This document shows positions 45,267-57,293 of a DNA stretch of 64,000 bases, in pieces (position 1 is the stretch's first letter; each line of letters opens with the position of its first letter). The translations under genes and the position numbers were made by a program. This DNA comes from Allolobophora icterica (taxonomy: Eukaryota > Annelida > Clitellata > Crassiclitellata > Lumbricidae): assembly GCA_963556255.1 (NCBI GenBank), contig OY744605.1, positions 65,219,730 to 65,283,729 of the forward strand. The letters are read 5' to 3'. The notes below the pieces were generated by a model. The model was given only the letters and a program-made list of their open reading frames with translations. It did no database searches and had not been told where the DNA came from.

Positions 45267-45630
45267 CAGGCCCTTAGCCAGCCACCCATCCAAAAGGATG
45301 GGTGAAAACTATTTTGGATGGGTGAAAACTATTTTGGACGAGTGAAAACTATTTTGGATGGGTGAAAATTATTTTGGACGGGCATAAATTGTGCATGATT
45401 CTCCTCCAGCACCATTCAGTTTCCTCTCTAAAGCCACTGTCAGCGTTCGGATGACTGTTCTGTAAAGAGTAGGGGTTGATATTAGACTCTAAACACCACA
45501 GGGGCACTGCAGTCGCACTCCTATGGCGGGGGGACTTCAGGCAGTCGCAACTTCGTACGCTCACGGCATCGGGTGGTAATGACTTCACTGCTTTTGAACG
45601 GGCAACTCTGTATTTCTGGCTAAGGGTCTG
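45267..45630. mobile_element. 364-bp hAT-like MITE in HDAC intron 14, with internal 21-22 bp tandem repeat
   Basis: Inverted ends caggcccttagccag (45267) and ctggctaagggtctg (45630), one mismatch. Flanks atgtcacg (45259-45266) and atgtcaca (45631-45638) match at 7 of 8. About four gatgggtgaaaactattttg units lie at 45296-45380. Confidence 0.88.
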
Positions 45631-46230
45631 ATGTCACACAGGTTACAAGACTGAAGTAAGTAAAGTAATGGAAGTCACCTACATCCCATACTTTTCTGTG
45701 GTCCTAGTAGTGGCAGTTACCAAATACGAAGATCCTAGCCATAAGGCCAGTGCATCACAGGAAGCCATTTACTTCACAGCTCATGCAGGAAACAAATTAT
45801 ATACTGCTTGGTGACAGAGACAGTGTTCCCAAACACAGCCATCTGTAATTGTAGTCATTAGCTCAACAACTTCCATTACAATTACAAATGGTTGTAGAAT
45901 GAAGCCTGCTGAGCAGAATCCATGTATTGACTGAGTGCAAGCTGCTCATGCTCAGTGCCTCTGCCACCAATGGAATTACAAACCAAGTGTGCTACAAACA
46001 TACCACCGTGTCTTAACAGCTACGAGACAAGACTAGCAAAAGATTCAACAACAAATTCCATGGCTTTTGAAATAATAAGAATGCATCTGCATGCATCTGA
46101 AGAAGAATGCCTGCACAAGAAAACATGCATTATGGTGAATTATACGGAAAGACATCGACGGATCGACGCTTCACCATCTATGGATCATTGGAGATTACGA
46201 TTACGATCAAAGATCATAGATCAGACTCAC

Positions 46231-46331
46231 AACTCTGGCAGCCAGTGTTGTATGTACATCATTCCAAACGGTATCTGAATCGACGCCAATACCACCACAA
46301 GGCAACCGACAGAAACGTGGTGCAAAGGTTT
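46231..46331 (-). CDS. HDAC class IIa exon 14 (structural-zinc Cys)
   Basis: Acceptor tgtgtgttgtcag, donor gtgagt. Encodes [20 protein letters not shown] then [13 protein letters not shown]. The Cys of LPCGG corresponds to the last ligand of the class IIa-specific structural zinc. Found by translating the gap between neighbouring exons; phases fit on both sides. Confidence 0.93.
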
Positions 46332-46439
46332 CTGACAACACACAACAACACAGTGTCTACAGCCTTAGGTATGTGCTATGTAATGAAGAAGGAGGAGAAA
46401 GAGGTCGAAGCTGAGGAATAACAAAAAGTCAAAGGTATA

Positions 46440-46590
46440 GGAGTAAGAGGGTGAGTAAGAGTAGGAGGAGGAATAAGAGAAGGAGAAGTATCAAGAGGAG
46501 AATGAGGACAAGTAACAGGAGGAAGAGTAGGTGCAAAAGGTGGAGGACCAGTATGGGAGGAGGAGGATCAGAAGGAGGAAGAGGAAGATG
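46440..46590. repeat. Purine-rich (GGA/GAA) tract in HDAC intron 13
   Basis: Imperfect gga/gag repeats; a related purine tract continues at 46760-46830. No coding sense. Confidence 0.8.
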
Positions 46591-46965
46591 CATGACTTAC
46601 AAGTAGATGAAACCTAACGTCAAATTCAGTCCTTCAGATATTGACTCTGAAGCTAGGGCTATTGAAAGACACAAACAGTACTGTGGATAAATCATAGATT
46701 AATGACAAATTAATACAGTACTACACATCATCTGCTACGAAGAAAGAACCGCTCTACTAAAAAGAGATGGAGGAGGAGGAGGAAGAGAATGGAGGAGAAG
46801 CAGACGGCAATTGGAGGAGAAGGCGGCAAATATGTGGTCACCAAGGGATGCTGATTCAAAAAGACCCAGTCAAAGGTTGGCTGTAAGTCCATGCAATTTG
46901 TTTCCTTGAGAAACGGAGACTACTGCACTACTTCAGTTATGCTACGACAGACTGAATGCTCCTAC

Positions 46966-47074
46966 CAAAAATACTGGGATCACGATGCTTCTGACTGCTG
47001 CCATACATGTGGACGTACGCTTCACTGTGACATGTCTGCAGTTCTTCTCGCATTGCACGACGAGATTTCACCAA
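46966..47074 (-). CDS. HDAC class IIa exon 13
   Basis: Acceptor tctgcattatcag, donor gtagga. Encodes LVKSRRAMREELQTCHSEAY then VHMYGSSQKHRDPSIF, matching the conserved R-A-x-x-EEL-x-T-x-HSEA segment at the start of the catalytic core. Confidence 0.94.
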
Positions 47075-47319
47075 CTGATAATGCAGAAACAAACACAATG
47101 GCAACGTCACCATCATTTGACTCAGTTCAAACCACAGTTAAGTACAACATCACATAGATCAAACTGGAAGGCTTACCAAGTTGTTCTTAACCTATCTGGC
47201 CTAACTTACCTTATCCTTACCATATCTTATTTTACCCAATCTTACCTAACCTCACTCTAGCTAACCTTACCTTTGCTTAAGATGCTGATAAGTTTAGCTG
47301 AGACCAAGCGACAACCTAC

Positions 47320-47453
47320 TTGGCATCTGTCGACGAGACCGGTCTCTTCAAAGCGAGACCAGATGCTTAAGATTCTGTCAGGATTTTCTGGATGGATGGT
47401 GTTGTTCTGACAGATGCAGACATGCTTCACCATCGACGGATCATAGATCAGAC
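47320..47453 (-). CDS. HDAC class IIa exon 12 (start of deacetylase domain)
   Basis: Acceptor tgtctggtgtag, donor gtaggt. Encodes LIYDPSMVKHVCICQNNTIH then PENPDRILSIWSRFEETGLV. The Cys-x-Cys and His of KHVCICxxxxxHPE are the class IIa structural-zinc ligands, so this is class IIa rather than class I or IIb. Confidence 0.96.
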
Positions 47454-47822
47454 CTACACCAGACAAACAATACACCCTAGTAACTGTAACTGGACATTTA
47501 TATAGCACCTCTTAAGCCTTTCTCAATTTGGAAGTTGCAATTGCCAAATGCCGAACAACTGCATAGTGCCTGTTTGGAACCTACTGTAGCCTGCCTTCTC
47601 AATTTGTCACCTGTTGGATTTCAACTGAATTTCTCCAACAGTTTATGACCGACTATAATTTCAAACCAAACAACCATCAATTCAATTCAAAAGCCAAATT
47701 CAATTCGAACGTCATCTTTTGAATCACCAGCAATGCCACAACTGTTCAGTTATGCTTTAAGTTTAACAGTTTGATGCTGGTGCTCAAAAGGCGTCATTAC
47801 ACAACTCTAAAGACGCAATTAC

Positions 47823-48183
47823 CCGTCAGAGGTCGTCTTCTACTAGTAGCATCTAGGGACACCTGACGAGAGGTCAGGTTGATCGGACATGAGTGGCCAC
47901 GCTCAAGGTTCGGCTTTCCCGCCACGGACGTCGGTGGAGGGGCGAACGATGAAGATAGCTTGTCACCGGAAATCGTCCGCGCCCTTTTCTTGTCGAGGAA
48001 TGCTTTACGAATCTTGACGAGATGACTGCCATCCACGATATGAGAAGGACCGTCCTGGATGCCACCAACCGCGTCATCGATGACTATGACATCCACCTCC
48101 TCTTCATCCTCCTCCACATCCAGTTCGGTCGGATGGAGGACATCCTTCAGAACGCACATCACAACATTTGCAAACTGTGACTT
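47823..48183 (-). CDS. HDAC class IIa exon 11 (acidic linker)
   Basis: Acceptor ctattacag, donor gtaatt. It contains LDVEEDEEEVDVIVIDDAVG, a strongly acidic patch, then a basic patch RKAFLDKKRARTIS and TSRQVSLDATSRRRPLT. The family's third 14-3-3 site lies near here in vertebrates. RQVSLD or RARTIS could serve, but neither has the +2 Pro, so the site is uncertain. Confidence 0.9.
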
Positions 48184-48930
48184 CTGTAATAGTTTATTTA
48201 CTTCATTCATTATTTATTTGCTGTTCTTAAATTTGCACCGTTCTTTAGCACCTTTTGAGGTTCCTTGAAGCTGCTGTACAAATCGCAAGTTATATACATA
48301 TAAACATACACCATTATACAAAGTCAGCAAATCTTAATCTGAGACGTGTGAGAAGTATATGTATCATCTGTGTATGTATGTGAACATCTATGGAGCATCT
48401 ATGTATCTATCTGAACATAAATGTAACTATGTAACACATAGCATTTGCTCTGATAATTAACATCATAAAGCACCCTAGAAGTAGAGCTCTTGCTACTGAC
48501 AATGCTATATGAATTGTTGTAATTACATTTGCAATAATCTTCGCATTCATTAAAGCTGCCTTTTATGGACCTCTAAAGGTGTAATAACATATCATCTGCA
48601 TCATTTATTTTCTGTAATTGCTCACATTTAATTCAAATAATCATCATTTTTCCAAAAAACACACTTAATCTAAGCTAATCTAATCATACTACAAAAGGCA
48701 CCAACTGATGATAAATTATGTTCTTGTGAAACCGTAATAATAAATCGTAATCCACTGAAGAAGCTGTGTCAAAATCCGATGCTTTAAAGCATTTCTAGAA
48801 TTTATAGAAAAATGTGAGAAATGCTTAAAAGGCAATGAAGAATTATGAACATAACTGACAAAATGTAACGTTAATGTAAGGCATTTATATAGCACCACTT
48901 GAGGCAAGCTTCTTCGTAGCTATGACTCAC

Positions 48931-49005
48931 CTGTCCTTGTCCGCCTTCGACAGACTCGTCGACATTCTCCATCACTTTCTTGCTGCCTGACAAGTGTAAC
49001 ACCTT
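48931..49005 (-). CDS. HDAC class IIa exon 10
   Basis: Acceptor actgtttcag, donor gtgagt. A 25-codon linker exon encoding KVLHLSGSKKVMENVDESVE then GGQGQ. Identified by consensus splice sites and matching phase 0 on both sides. Confidence 0.85.
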
Positions 49006-49853
49006 CTGAAACAGTCAAGCAAAGAGGCAAATAAATAAATAAACTACCACACATTGATATTACAGTTAGTATTTGGTATGGCTTTCATCTTTGCATTCTG
49101 AGGTTCAAATCCTGGCACATGTCAAACTGACAGTTGTTGCTGAACCTTGCAAACCTTTATGAACAGAATGTATAAGATGTATGTACGTATGTATTCGCCA
49201 TTTTACGTAGAAATAGGTCATGCTATTTCGTACAAAAGTATTGTTTCAGGAAGTGAAGTGCACCCTATGACTAGGGGCATTGACCAAAAAGTTACCTGGC
49301 TGTCAGATTCTTAATGTGTGTATGACGTTCAGTTGAAATATCGTTCAATCGCAGGACCATTTGATCCGTCTGAGGACTAACAGTGACAGAGGCATGTAAT
49401 AAATGCATGCATGTATGTATACATGTATGTATCAATGTACATGTTTGCACATTTTTAGAGCGCATACTAAGACTTCTCAAAGGTGCTGAAATATGGCTAT
49501 CCAACATTTCTACAAAGGTGCAAGTTAACCATTTAACAATGAGAGGGATTAGTTTTGCATACATTTTAGTACACACTCGTCGTTAAAGCGTTAAGGCAGG
49601 TTGAGAATCATCCTTAAGCTACAGGTGTTTGATGGTGCAGTTCAAATTTTTGCCTAACAATGTTTCAGAAGGATACTCCGATGTACAGGAAAACAAGGCA
49701 TGCCCAATTTGTAGTATTGCAGCATGGAACCATCAAATCCCTACAGGCTGCAGAACACAGGGTTTGGCAACCTGGGAGGTTACTAAGGAGTATGTTATAC
49801 ATGCAGTTTGAAGTATCTGGAGATTCGGGAGGTCACCGAATCTTACAACTGAC

Positions 49854-49983
49854 CTGTTTCTGGTGAAGCCGGTTATCTTCACGCAGTTGTTCCTGCTGTT
49901 TCTGCATCAGCAACTGATGTTGTTGAAGCAGCAGCTGAACCGGAAGAGGAATTGGCTCCGACCGCGTTCGAGGTAGCGAAGAT
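49854..49983 (-). CDS. HDAC class IIa exon 9 (second 14-3-3 site, Gln-rich helix)
   Basis: Acceptor tttgatgcag, donor gtcagt. Encodes SSLPRTRSEPIPLPVQLLLQ then QHQLLMQKQQEQLREDNRL. RTRSEP fits the 14-3-3 mode R-x-x-S-x-P and aligns with the family's second regulatory serine. The following Gln-rich helix matches the vertebrate order. Confidence 0.94.
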
Positions 49984-51024
49984 CTGCATCAAAGAATAAG
50001 CAACAATAAATCGTAACTTCACATAATTCAGACATAAAAAGCCACTACATCATTAAATAAGCAGTGTCCCATCTCTCTTAGTGGGACATAGAGGAGGTCA
50101 TTAAGGTTTACTAATAAGCAACTTCTATAGCACCAGTGTACAATGCAGAGGCAGTGATCTTGTTTGACAGGGGAAGGGACACTTTTGAACTCGGTTAACA
50201 TGCGTGAAACAAATTTTTTACCTTTTTATCTGTGCACAAAAAAGGGGTAAAACAAAGCAAGGGGCAGGCACTTTGTAATGGCATGTAGATATATATTTCC
50301 ATCAAATTGTATAAAAAAAATATCAATCAAGTTTCTTTAAAAATTGGGGGACAACTGTACACTGTGTCCTCCTCACTGTTAATGGTGGAGGGACTTGTCC
50401 CACTCGTCCCCCCTCGGATCGCCGTCTCTGGTAAAATGCACAAAGGCATCAACCAATACCGCACCAAAAGCCAAGCTGAGATCAGAAGAGGAAGAGACAC
50501 AGTAGAGTCAAAGTCAACACCCAAGTAACGAGCAGAATCAACAAACTTAAAAGTGAGTCACTCAGTTTGATAGATTTAAATCATTCAAACTCAGCTGCTG
50601 TGGAATGCCCAGCGAAAATCAGTTTTTAACAGGTTAAGAAATTGTTAATTAGCCACCATTAAAGACTGCATCTCCCCAAAGGCATTAACAACAGCTTCAC
50701 CAATGAATGACATATGACATAGGTGTAGAAGCAGTTCACCTAGCTACGTACTGGTGAGTCTGTGGTGACTCAGCCTGAGTTCAGCTGCTGTATGGGCAGA
50801 GGTGTCTACAGCTGTGTGCTTGAACCCACGCTGTCAGCTGCAGGCTCTTCACACTTAAAAGTAAAGACTAGAAACAGATGGGTTTCGGGTAGTGCATTCA
50901 CGGCCTGGGCTCAGTCCTTAGAGCAGGTACCTGGGTTTCTGGGTACCTGTTGACAGGCCTAGTTAGCCCAGATTCTTTACAATTCAATCGCACCACATAT
51001 TTCACATTAACTCCACCAACGTAC

Positions 51025-51317
51025 CTCGCCAGCAACAGCGCCTGAACGTAAGATGCGGTCAAGTTGGCCGTGTCCAGGTGAGACGGAAACATGGGTCCTC
51101 CGGCGGACCCCATGGTCCCTGGGCCATGACCATCACTTGGGTCTCCATCGAAAGCCTTGCCTGACATCTCCTGGCCTTCTGGGACACTGTCGCCATCTGT
51201 CGCCTCTGACGAAGCCCGATGGTAGATGCCACCAACCAGTGGTAGACTTCCGTAATGACTTGACAAGGCAGCGGCCATCTCCAGCTCTGCTTCAGAGCCA
51301 CGAAGGGCGGTCATGCT
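51025..51317 (-). CDS. HDAC class IIa exon 8
   Basis: Acceptor cttgttgttcag, donor gtacgt. A 97-codon disordered linker (SMTALRGSEAELEMAAALSS ... ATDGDSVPEGQEMSGKAFDG) ending TASYVQALLLA, which matches the hydrophobic block before the second 14-3-3 site in relatives. Confidence 0.92.
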
Positions 51318-51359
51318 CTGAACAACAAGTTCATGTTTCGTTTAAGTAAACAGAAACAA

Positions 51360-51840
51360 CTCAATGAATACGAAATGAAGGAAGGAAAGAAGGAATTAAG
51401 AAAGCAGAAGGGACCAGTTCATGTCTCGTTTAAGTAAAAAATATGAATGGATGAATTAATGAAGAAAAAAGGCAGAAAGGAAGGATGGAAAAGAACGAAT
51501 GAATGAAGTAAGTAATGAATTATGGATGGAAAAGAAGACTTCTGATGAGAATGAAGGAAGGAATGATGGATGAATGGATGGATGGATGGATGGATGGATA
51601 GAAAGAAGGAACGAAGGAAGGAAGGATGGCAGTAAGGGAAGAACGAAGAATGGATAGATGTAAATAAGGAAGGAATGAAGACAGGAATGAATAGATGGAA
51701 AGAAAGAAGGAATGAAGATGGGAAGTAAAGCAGGAATGAAGGGAGGATAGACAACAGAAAAGGAAAGAAGGAAGGAATTAAAAAGGAACTCGAGGACAGC
51801 AGAAGGAAGAAATAATGGAAGAAATGAGTGTATGACTGTC
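51360..51840. repeat. Purine-rich GAAG/GGAT repeat tract in HDAC intron 7
   Basis: Imperfect gaagg, gaatgaat and ggatggat repeats over about 480 bases. The long minus-strand frame rich in Ser, Phe and Leu is a consequence of this composition. Confidence 0.9.
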
Positions 51841-51906
51841 TGCTAGATCCAGACATTACTTGGTAAAGTTCATCTTAGCAGAAAACATTAAATAACAAAG
51901 TCTTAC

Positions 51907-52023
51907 AATGGCTGATGGTTTATAGGCAAAAGGACTTCTCTGTGGCTGGCCAACGGTTATGTCTGGTCGGCTCTGGCTGCCTGCAGACAGTTGCAAATCG
52001 AGTCCACCAAATCCCCTAGGCTC
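51907..52023 (-). CDS. HDAC class IIa exon 7
   Basis: Acceptor tgtttggtag, donor gtaaga, phase 0 on both sides. Encodes EPRGFGGLDLQLSAGSQSRP then DITVGQPQRSPFAYKPSAI. SRPDITVG aligns with the SLPNITLG block of vertebrate class IIa HDACs. Confidence 0.92.
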
Positions 52024-52435
52024 CTACCAAACAACATCACAGGCAAATCGTTGACCTACACATCAGTCATCTTAACACAAAACAAACACTTCAAAAAAAG
52101 CACACAAGTCTACACTCTTACACGTACTGCCTGCTAATACCAGATCTGTACTAAGCAGGCTAAGGCTCTTGCAGACAAATTGTAAATATAGTGTTGAAGC
52201 ATATTCAGTTTTGTTTACTGCCAGTCTTCTAAATTTTTCAAAATTCTGCAATAACGTTTTGCAATTGCATCTTTTTGCCAGACAATTGATGTAGAATATT
52301 TTAGCAATCTGGCTACACAGGATCTGCTGTTTCCAGACAGTTTCTGTTAAGGGCATATTCAAGCTTAATGACTTCCAGACTTCCACAGGGCCAATATCCA
52401 CCAGTCCACTTCAATGACTACTATGACAATTCAGA

Positions 52436-52553
52436 CAGATTGAGAGAGACAGACAGACAGACACACAGACAGACACACACAGATAAAGAGATAGAGAAAA
52501 CAGAGACAGACAGAGAGAGACAGAAAGACAGAGACAGACAGAGAGACAGAGAT

Positions 52554-52612
<59 letters not shown>

Positions 52613-52732
52613 GAAACAGAGAGAGAGAAACAGAGTAAGAGAGACAGAAAGACAGACAGACAGACAGAGAGACAGACAGAGACAGACAGACAGAGAGACA
52701 GACAGAGACAGACAGACAGACAGACAGAGAAT
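52436..52732. repeat. GACA/GAGA microsatellite in HDAC intron 6
   Basis: About 300 bases of gaca and gaga repeats. The long frames on both strands (VCLSVCLS type on minus, RQTDRQ type on plus) are artefacts. Confidence 0.97.
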
Positions 52733-53324
52733 GCAACCAGGCAGACACCACATTCTGAAGGTTAAAGGACCTAATAGCATGAAATGGTGTAATATTGTTG
52801 TCTTGTTAGGATTTGAAAGCCAAGACTTCTGAGAAATGACACACATGAAGCTACACAACATTGTCTTCCTTCACCTACTAATCTTCATTTGTTCCATTCT
52901 TCATCCTTGTCCTCCTCTCCATCCTCCTTTCCATACAATTCACGTACTCCTTCTCAACCACCTACTGCCCTTCTACCATCCCTTTCCATCTCTTCCTCTT
53001 TGTCTTAAGTAATCTTCTTCCTCATACTCATTTGCCACCCATTTTACGTCTCCCCTTTCCACCACCTCCCATTCCTTTCCAAGTCTTACCTCGTCCTACT
53101 TGGCCACTTCCACCTCCTCTCTGCCTCCTCCTTCTGCCCCTTCCTCTGCCTCCTTGCCTCACTTCCAGCGTCTGTGGGATGCGTGACTTTGTCATTTGCA
53201 GCAGCCATTACTCTGAGCACAGGCGACATGGCCATCTGACGGCGACATCCGAAAAACGACGACAAACAACTCCGACTATTTTTAGCTGCATCGTAACAGT
53301 AGACACAACATCCCACGCACAAAC

Positions 53325-53510
53325 GCTGAGCACTTGTGGCTGAGCACACAGGCCGAGCATCACTGGCTCCGCTTTGAGCACAGCAGCCTTGCACAGAAGC
53401 TGAGCAATGGCTGAGCACAGAGTTGAGCACAGCGGCCAAGCACAATGTTTCAGCACAGCGAGCGGCCAAGCATACATTTGAGCACAGTAGCTGAGCACAG
53501 AATGGGTGAA
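53325..53510. repeat. Degenerate tgagcacag tandem repeat in HDAC intron 6
   Basis: Ten or so imperfect copies of a 'gctgagcacag' to 'ttgagcacagcgg' motif with variable spacing. It keeps a Cys/Ala-rich minus frame open, but no protein family is recognised. Confidence 0.75.
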
Positions 53511-54315
53511 GAGAGGGAAGACGCATTATTCTGTCAACGGAGATTAATCCATCGGACTGCAAACCGTTCATAGCCTTCTGCACGCGCTTCGTAACCCGAC
53601 CGATGCCATTCAATAGCGCAGCTAAAAATAGCAGCTCCAGAAATAGCCACGGCATTAGCAGCAGCAGCAGCAGCAGCAAGCCAAATGGAGAAATCAATAG
53701 ACCAAAAAGATTTGCAACGGAAAAATAGGACAGCGGCTGTCGGTTGACAGTGTCTTCTACCAATCCTTACTGTGAAATTCGTCCCAATTATACACGCTGC
53801 CTTGCTTGTGTGCTATTTCTGGATAGCACGGGTCTTTTCTGGGAAATTGCATTGGTGAACTCTGGCTTATATTGGTCTTTCTGGGTAGTGTGGCTTGTCT
53901 TTATAGGTTGGCACGGGTCTGAGTTTTTTGCTAGTAAAGGTCTGTTCTGTTACGTCGACTCAATGTCTCCAAATCTCTTTAGTCACGCTATACATTGAAT
54001 AAATAGCGGATCCCATGGCAGAGGGCACACACCTACAATGGTCCGTATCTGATCATGGCCACCATAGTTCCCCCATTCACCCTTGAAAACTGCGCAAAAC
54101 TCGCCATTCAATCTCGGTCAAATGTTCTCGAGTCCAGGGTTATATCAAAATGTGCACTATGCTGAAGCATGTTCTGAGGCGGTTCCAGGTCACAATAGAA
54201 TGCACTGCACACAGTCCATTGGTTCCAGAATACAACATGGTAGCAAACCGCGGTTGGCCAATCATACATGTAATTACGGAACCGGCTGTCAAGTAATGTG
54301 CAACATTCATTCATT

Positions 54316-54376
54316 CAGACATTTATATAGCACCTCTCCACGGTAACTACTCAGAGGCACTCCCAGCCCGACCTTG
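54316..54376 (+). repeat. LINE/SINE tail with atttatatagcacctct motif
   Basis: catttatatagcacctctcc, then ctactcagaggcactcccag. Same family as 55585-55645 and 57155-57205. A LINE-like C-terminal remnant (an AxxLWNS-type region) follows at about 54460-54560. Confidence 0.75.
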
Positions 54377-55098
54377 GCAGAAAAGAACAGCTTGGACTTC
54401 TGATGTTCCGGCACCATGCAGGGACTCTTCCCGCACTGTTTGCAAATTATTTTATTGAGAAGGCCCTAAACTATGGAATTCGATAGATGCTGAGATTTGC
54501 GACTTATGGAATTATAAAATTTTCAAATCTGCTTTTAAATCATTCTTGATTGATAATTGATCAATCAGCTCACAGGATTCCTTTAAATGTCGGGATTGAT
54601 TCTACCTAAGTGTCCTATGAAATCTTATGCAAACTAGTTATCTTATCATCTTATCAAATGATTGAATTGATTATAACTCAATGGGGATGATTTGATAAGC
54701 TGATCCAGCTTCTTCTCCTCGTGTTTTGATTGTGGTACTGATACTGGTTGCCACTAATAAATCTAAGTATAATTTAAAGTTGCTCTAGGACATAGAACTA
54801 TGATCTGTTCTTTCTTACTTTTTGTTATACGCTGATTTGTTAGTGATCATGGACTTCTTACGATTCGAAAAAAAGAATTGAATTGAACTGAGAACAGTTT
54901 CAAGTGTTTGTACAAAGTGCATGAGGTTCTTGTCCTTTCTCAGCTTCTTTCTTCAGCTGTTTAAGACCAATCTATGCAATCATGATCTTATGGTGTACAG
55001 TTGGAATCATCTCTCAGGAGTTTTCTTTAAGAGGTTCTTTAGAAATGAGCTCATAATTACATATATAAGAACAGTACGACTGAAGAAGAGGGACATAC

Positions 55099-55181
55099 CT
55101 CTTCCAGAATTCCCATGTCGACCGATGAATCCTGTGAGCTGATGACAGTCGGAGGAGAGTTTGGAGACGAGTCTTGATCAA
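55099..55181 (-). CDS. HDAC class IIa exon 6 (Ser/Pro linker)
   Basis: Acceptor attgcttttag, donor gtatgt. Encodes DQDSSPNSPPTVISSQDSSV then DMGILEE, a serine-rich stretch corresponding to the SSPNNSS-type linker in vertebrates. Confidence 0.9.
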
Positions 55182-55584
55182 CTAAAAGCAATTAATCAGA
55201 GTACACAAAGTCAGCGGTAACACGACTTGTCCACCTTGTAGCCAAACTCACATTGTAAGCAACTTCATATCCATATGCAAACTGCTCATATTTTATTTCA
55301 CAAGAAATCCAAAAATACTTGTGAATCAAATAATGACATGAGATTTCCATCTTAATTGCAGCAGTGAAATGCACGATAGTGTAATATACTTCATAAACAG
55401 ATTATTGAATAACCTTTTTCCTTGCGTTTGAGCATTTTTTAGCACTAACAGATGCAAGTATAAGTTCAATGGTTGGCTCCAAGACCACCTTGTGCTTTGA
55501 GAAGCAACATTCAGATCCACCACTGCTCACAGGTCAAGTCCTTTACATATTACAAAGTCATTCGTCCATTCACTCATTCATTCA

Positions 55585-55645
55585 TTCAGAGCATTTATAT
55601 AGCGCCTCTCCAAGATAACTACTCAGAGACGCTCCCAGCCCATCT
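55585..55645 (+). repeat. LINE/SINE tail with atttatatagcgcctct motif
   Basis: gcatttatatagcgcctctc, then ctactcagagacgctcccag, in HDAC intron 5. Confidence 0.75.
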
Positions 55646-55733
55646 TTGGTGGAAAAGAGCAGACTTCAGGTGTTTGTAAGTGTGGGAGATGAAGTGATGT
55701 CACCACGTTCACAAGGCTGTTGTCAAGGCATAC

Positions 55734-55853
55734 CTGTCGAACTGATTCGTTTGCGATACATCTCTCGGCGCCGCATCAGTTGGCTGTTTCTCTGCATCAC
55801 CTTCTGCCTAAGCGATACTTTGGAAGGACGCATCTTCAGACTCGGCTCCGACA
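55734..55853 (-). CDS. HDAC class IIa exon 5 (first 14-3-3 site, basic NLS region)
   Basis: Acceptor cattgtttcag, donor gtatgc. With the last codons of exon 4 it reads PLRKTVSEPSLKMRPSKV, then the basic RRREMYRKRISST. LRKTVSEP is the first 14-3-3 site of the family (CaMK/PKD target Ser), and the basic stretch is the likely nuclear localisation signal. Confidence 0.96.
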
Positions 55854-55904
55854 CTGAAACAATGAACAACCAGTAGACAACACTCTGAAGCAACATATAA
55901 ATTG

Positions 55905-55907
<3 letters not shown>

Positions 55908-55970
<63 letters not shown>
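55908..55970. repeat. AT dinucleotide microsatellite in HDAC intron 4
   Basis: About 31 at units. Confidence 0.97.
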
Positions 55971-55973
<3 letters not shown>

Positions 55974-56123
55974 TGTATGATGTCACTACCACCCTTGGCT
56001 GCCTGTTAGGGTTAGCTGAAGGGCTGCTGTTCTATTCTTCTCCTGCATCACCTGTACCTGTACCTGGCAAAGCTTTCTACGTAATTACACCCTATCATGC
56101 AAATCATTTGTGGGCAACGTTAC

Positions 56124-56236
56124 CTGTTTTACGAAGCGGATATTCTTCATCGTACTTGCAGAGCGTATGAAGTGGTGGGGACCATTTCGTCGTGGTTGGA
56201 GGCGACTGCTGCTCGAGGGAGCTGTGCTGGGTTGAC
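56124..56236 (-). CDS. HDAC class IIa exon 4
   Basis: Acceptor ctatgttgcag, donor gtaacg. In the spliced frame it encodes STQHSSLEQQSPPTTTKWSP then PLHTLCKYDEEYPLRKT. The unspliced open frame in this region is different and wrong; the frame set by exons 3 and 5 matches the TQHSSLDQ and Y-x-FPLRKT family blocks. Confidence 0.95.
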
Positions 56237-57154
56237 CTGCAACATAGTTCAACTCAGTAGGTATATAACAACCATGTAACAATCCAGTATTAAAATAGCT
56301 GGGTCTAAATTGAAAAACACTGCAGTAGCTTCTACTGCACAAGTGTCTAGCAAACACTGATAGAGAACACCAGAATTATGATGCCTGCTAGAATAAAAGC
56401 TGTATAAATATATAAAATAACTAGCAATATCCTCCAAAAATAAAAAATAAATTTTAAAATAATAAAAATAATAAAATAAAATAAAATCCAGCATACATAA
56501 TAAATAGAATGTCTCTAATCTAATCTCAACTAATGATGACTTCTATGGTGTGGCTTGGTGCCATTATCATAATACACAAGGCATCAATAGATTGTCGTAG
56601 GAAGTGGAACCGCAGCAACAAACTATGCAGTTGAAGTCCACTCAGAATCCAATCGGTCAGCGAAAGTCAAGAATCGGGTTACAGTGGATAAGAAAGCCGA
56701 AACAGATGACTTTCTCCTGAATACCTGACTCTAGACTGCAAATTAGTAAAATCATTGAGAAGACTTCTACAGCAAATGGCGACGATCACTGTTAGCACAC
56801 GTTGGGTGACAGCTACTGAATAAATCGTGATTCAACACCAGCAAAAAAACAAATAAACAAATCTGGATTATTGTATAATGTGAATTATTACAGTGCGCTG
56901 GCCTGGGCAACAGTCTAGCAGTAAGCACGCCAGTCTTTAACCCAAAGGCTAGGGTTCAAATGCCTACCAGGGCACTAAGACTGTTTGAGATTTCTACAAC
57001 ACTTGTTGCGCCTAATGAACTCAGCTATATGATGAATGGACGGATCATACAGTGTCAGTGGGAAGATTAGGAAGCAAGGGACAGGAGTCGGCAACAATCC
57101 TCACAAGCAGGTTTAGAAAATAAGGTCAATGCCTCATGGAGTTATTCATTCATC

Positions 57155-57205
57155 AGGACATTTATATAGCGCCTCTTCACAAGGGCTACTCAGAGGCGCT
57201 CTCAA
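57155..57205 (+). repeat. LINE/SINE tail with atttatatagcgcctct motif
   Basis: gacatttatatagcgcctct, then gctactcagaggcgctctca, in HDAC intron 3. A degenerate tRNA-like B box (ggttcaaatgcc) lies upstream at about 56953, suggesting a SINE. Confidence 0.7.
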
Positions 57206-57293
57206 GGAGCTGCTCTTTTCAAATACAGTGCAACTGACTCCAGTGTGAAAGGGAAATCCACAACAAGTTGGATGAAATTCTACCTGGACTTAC

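Noticed and set aside
51419..51856. 145-codon Ser/Phe/Leu-rich minus frame
   Set aside because: Explained by the purine-rich GAAG/GGAT tract in HDAC intron 7.
52421..52861. Long SVCLSVCL-type frames on minus and RQTDRQ-type on plus
   Set aside because: Artefacts of the GACA/GAGA microsatellite.
53086..53763. 225-codon minus frame with a hydrophobic Leu stretch and Cys/Ala-rich repeats, on the HDAC strand
   Set aside because: It lies in HDAC intron 6 over a degenerate tgagcacag repeat. HDAC exons 6 and 7 join in phase without it, and no family or splice pattern fits.
56085..56357. Minus frame through HDAC exon 4 reading PSTAPSSSSRLQPRRN
   Set aside because: The splice phases of exons 3 and 5 require another frame (STQHSSLEQQ...PLRKT), which also matches the family; this one is a shadow.
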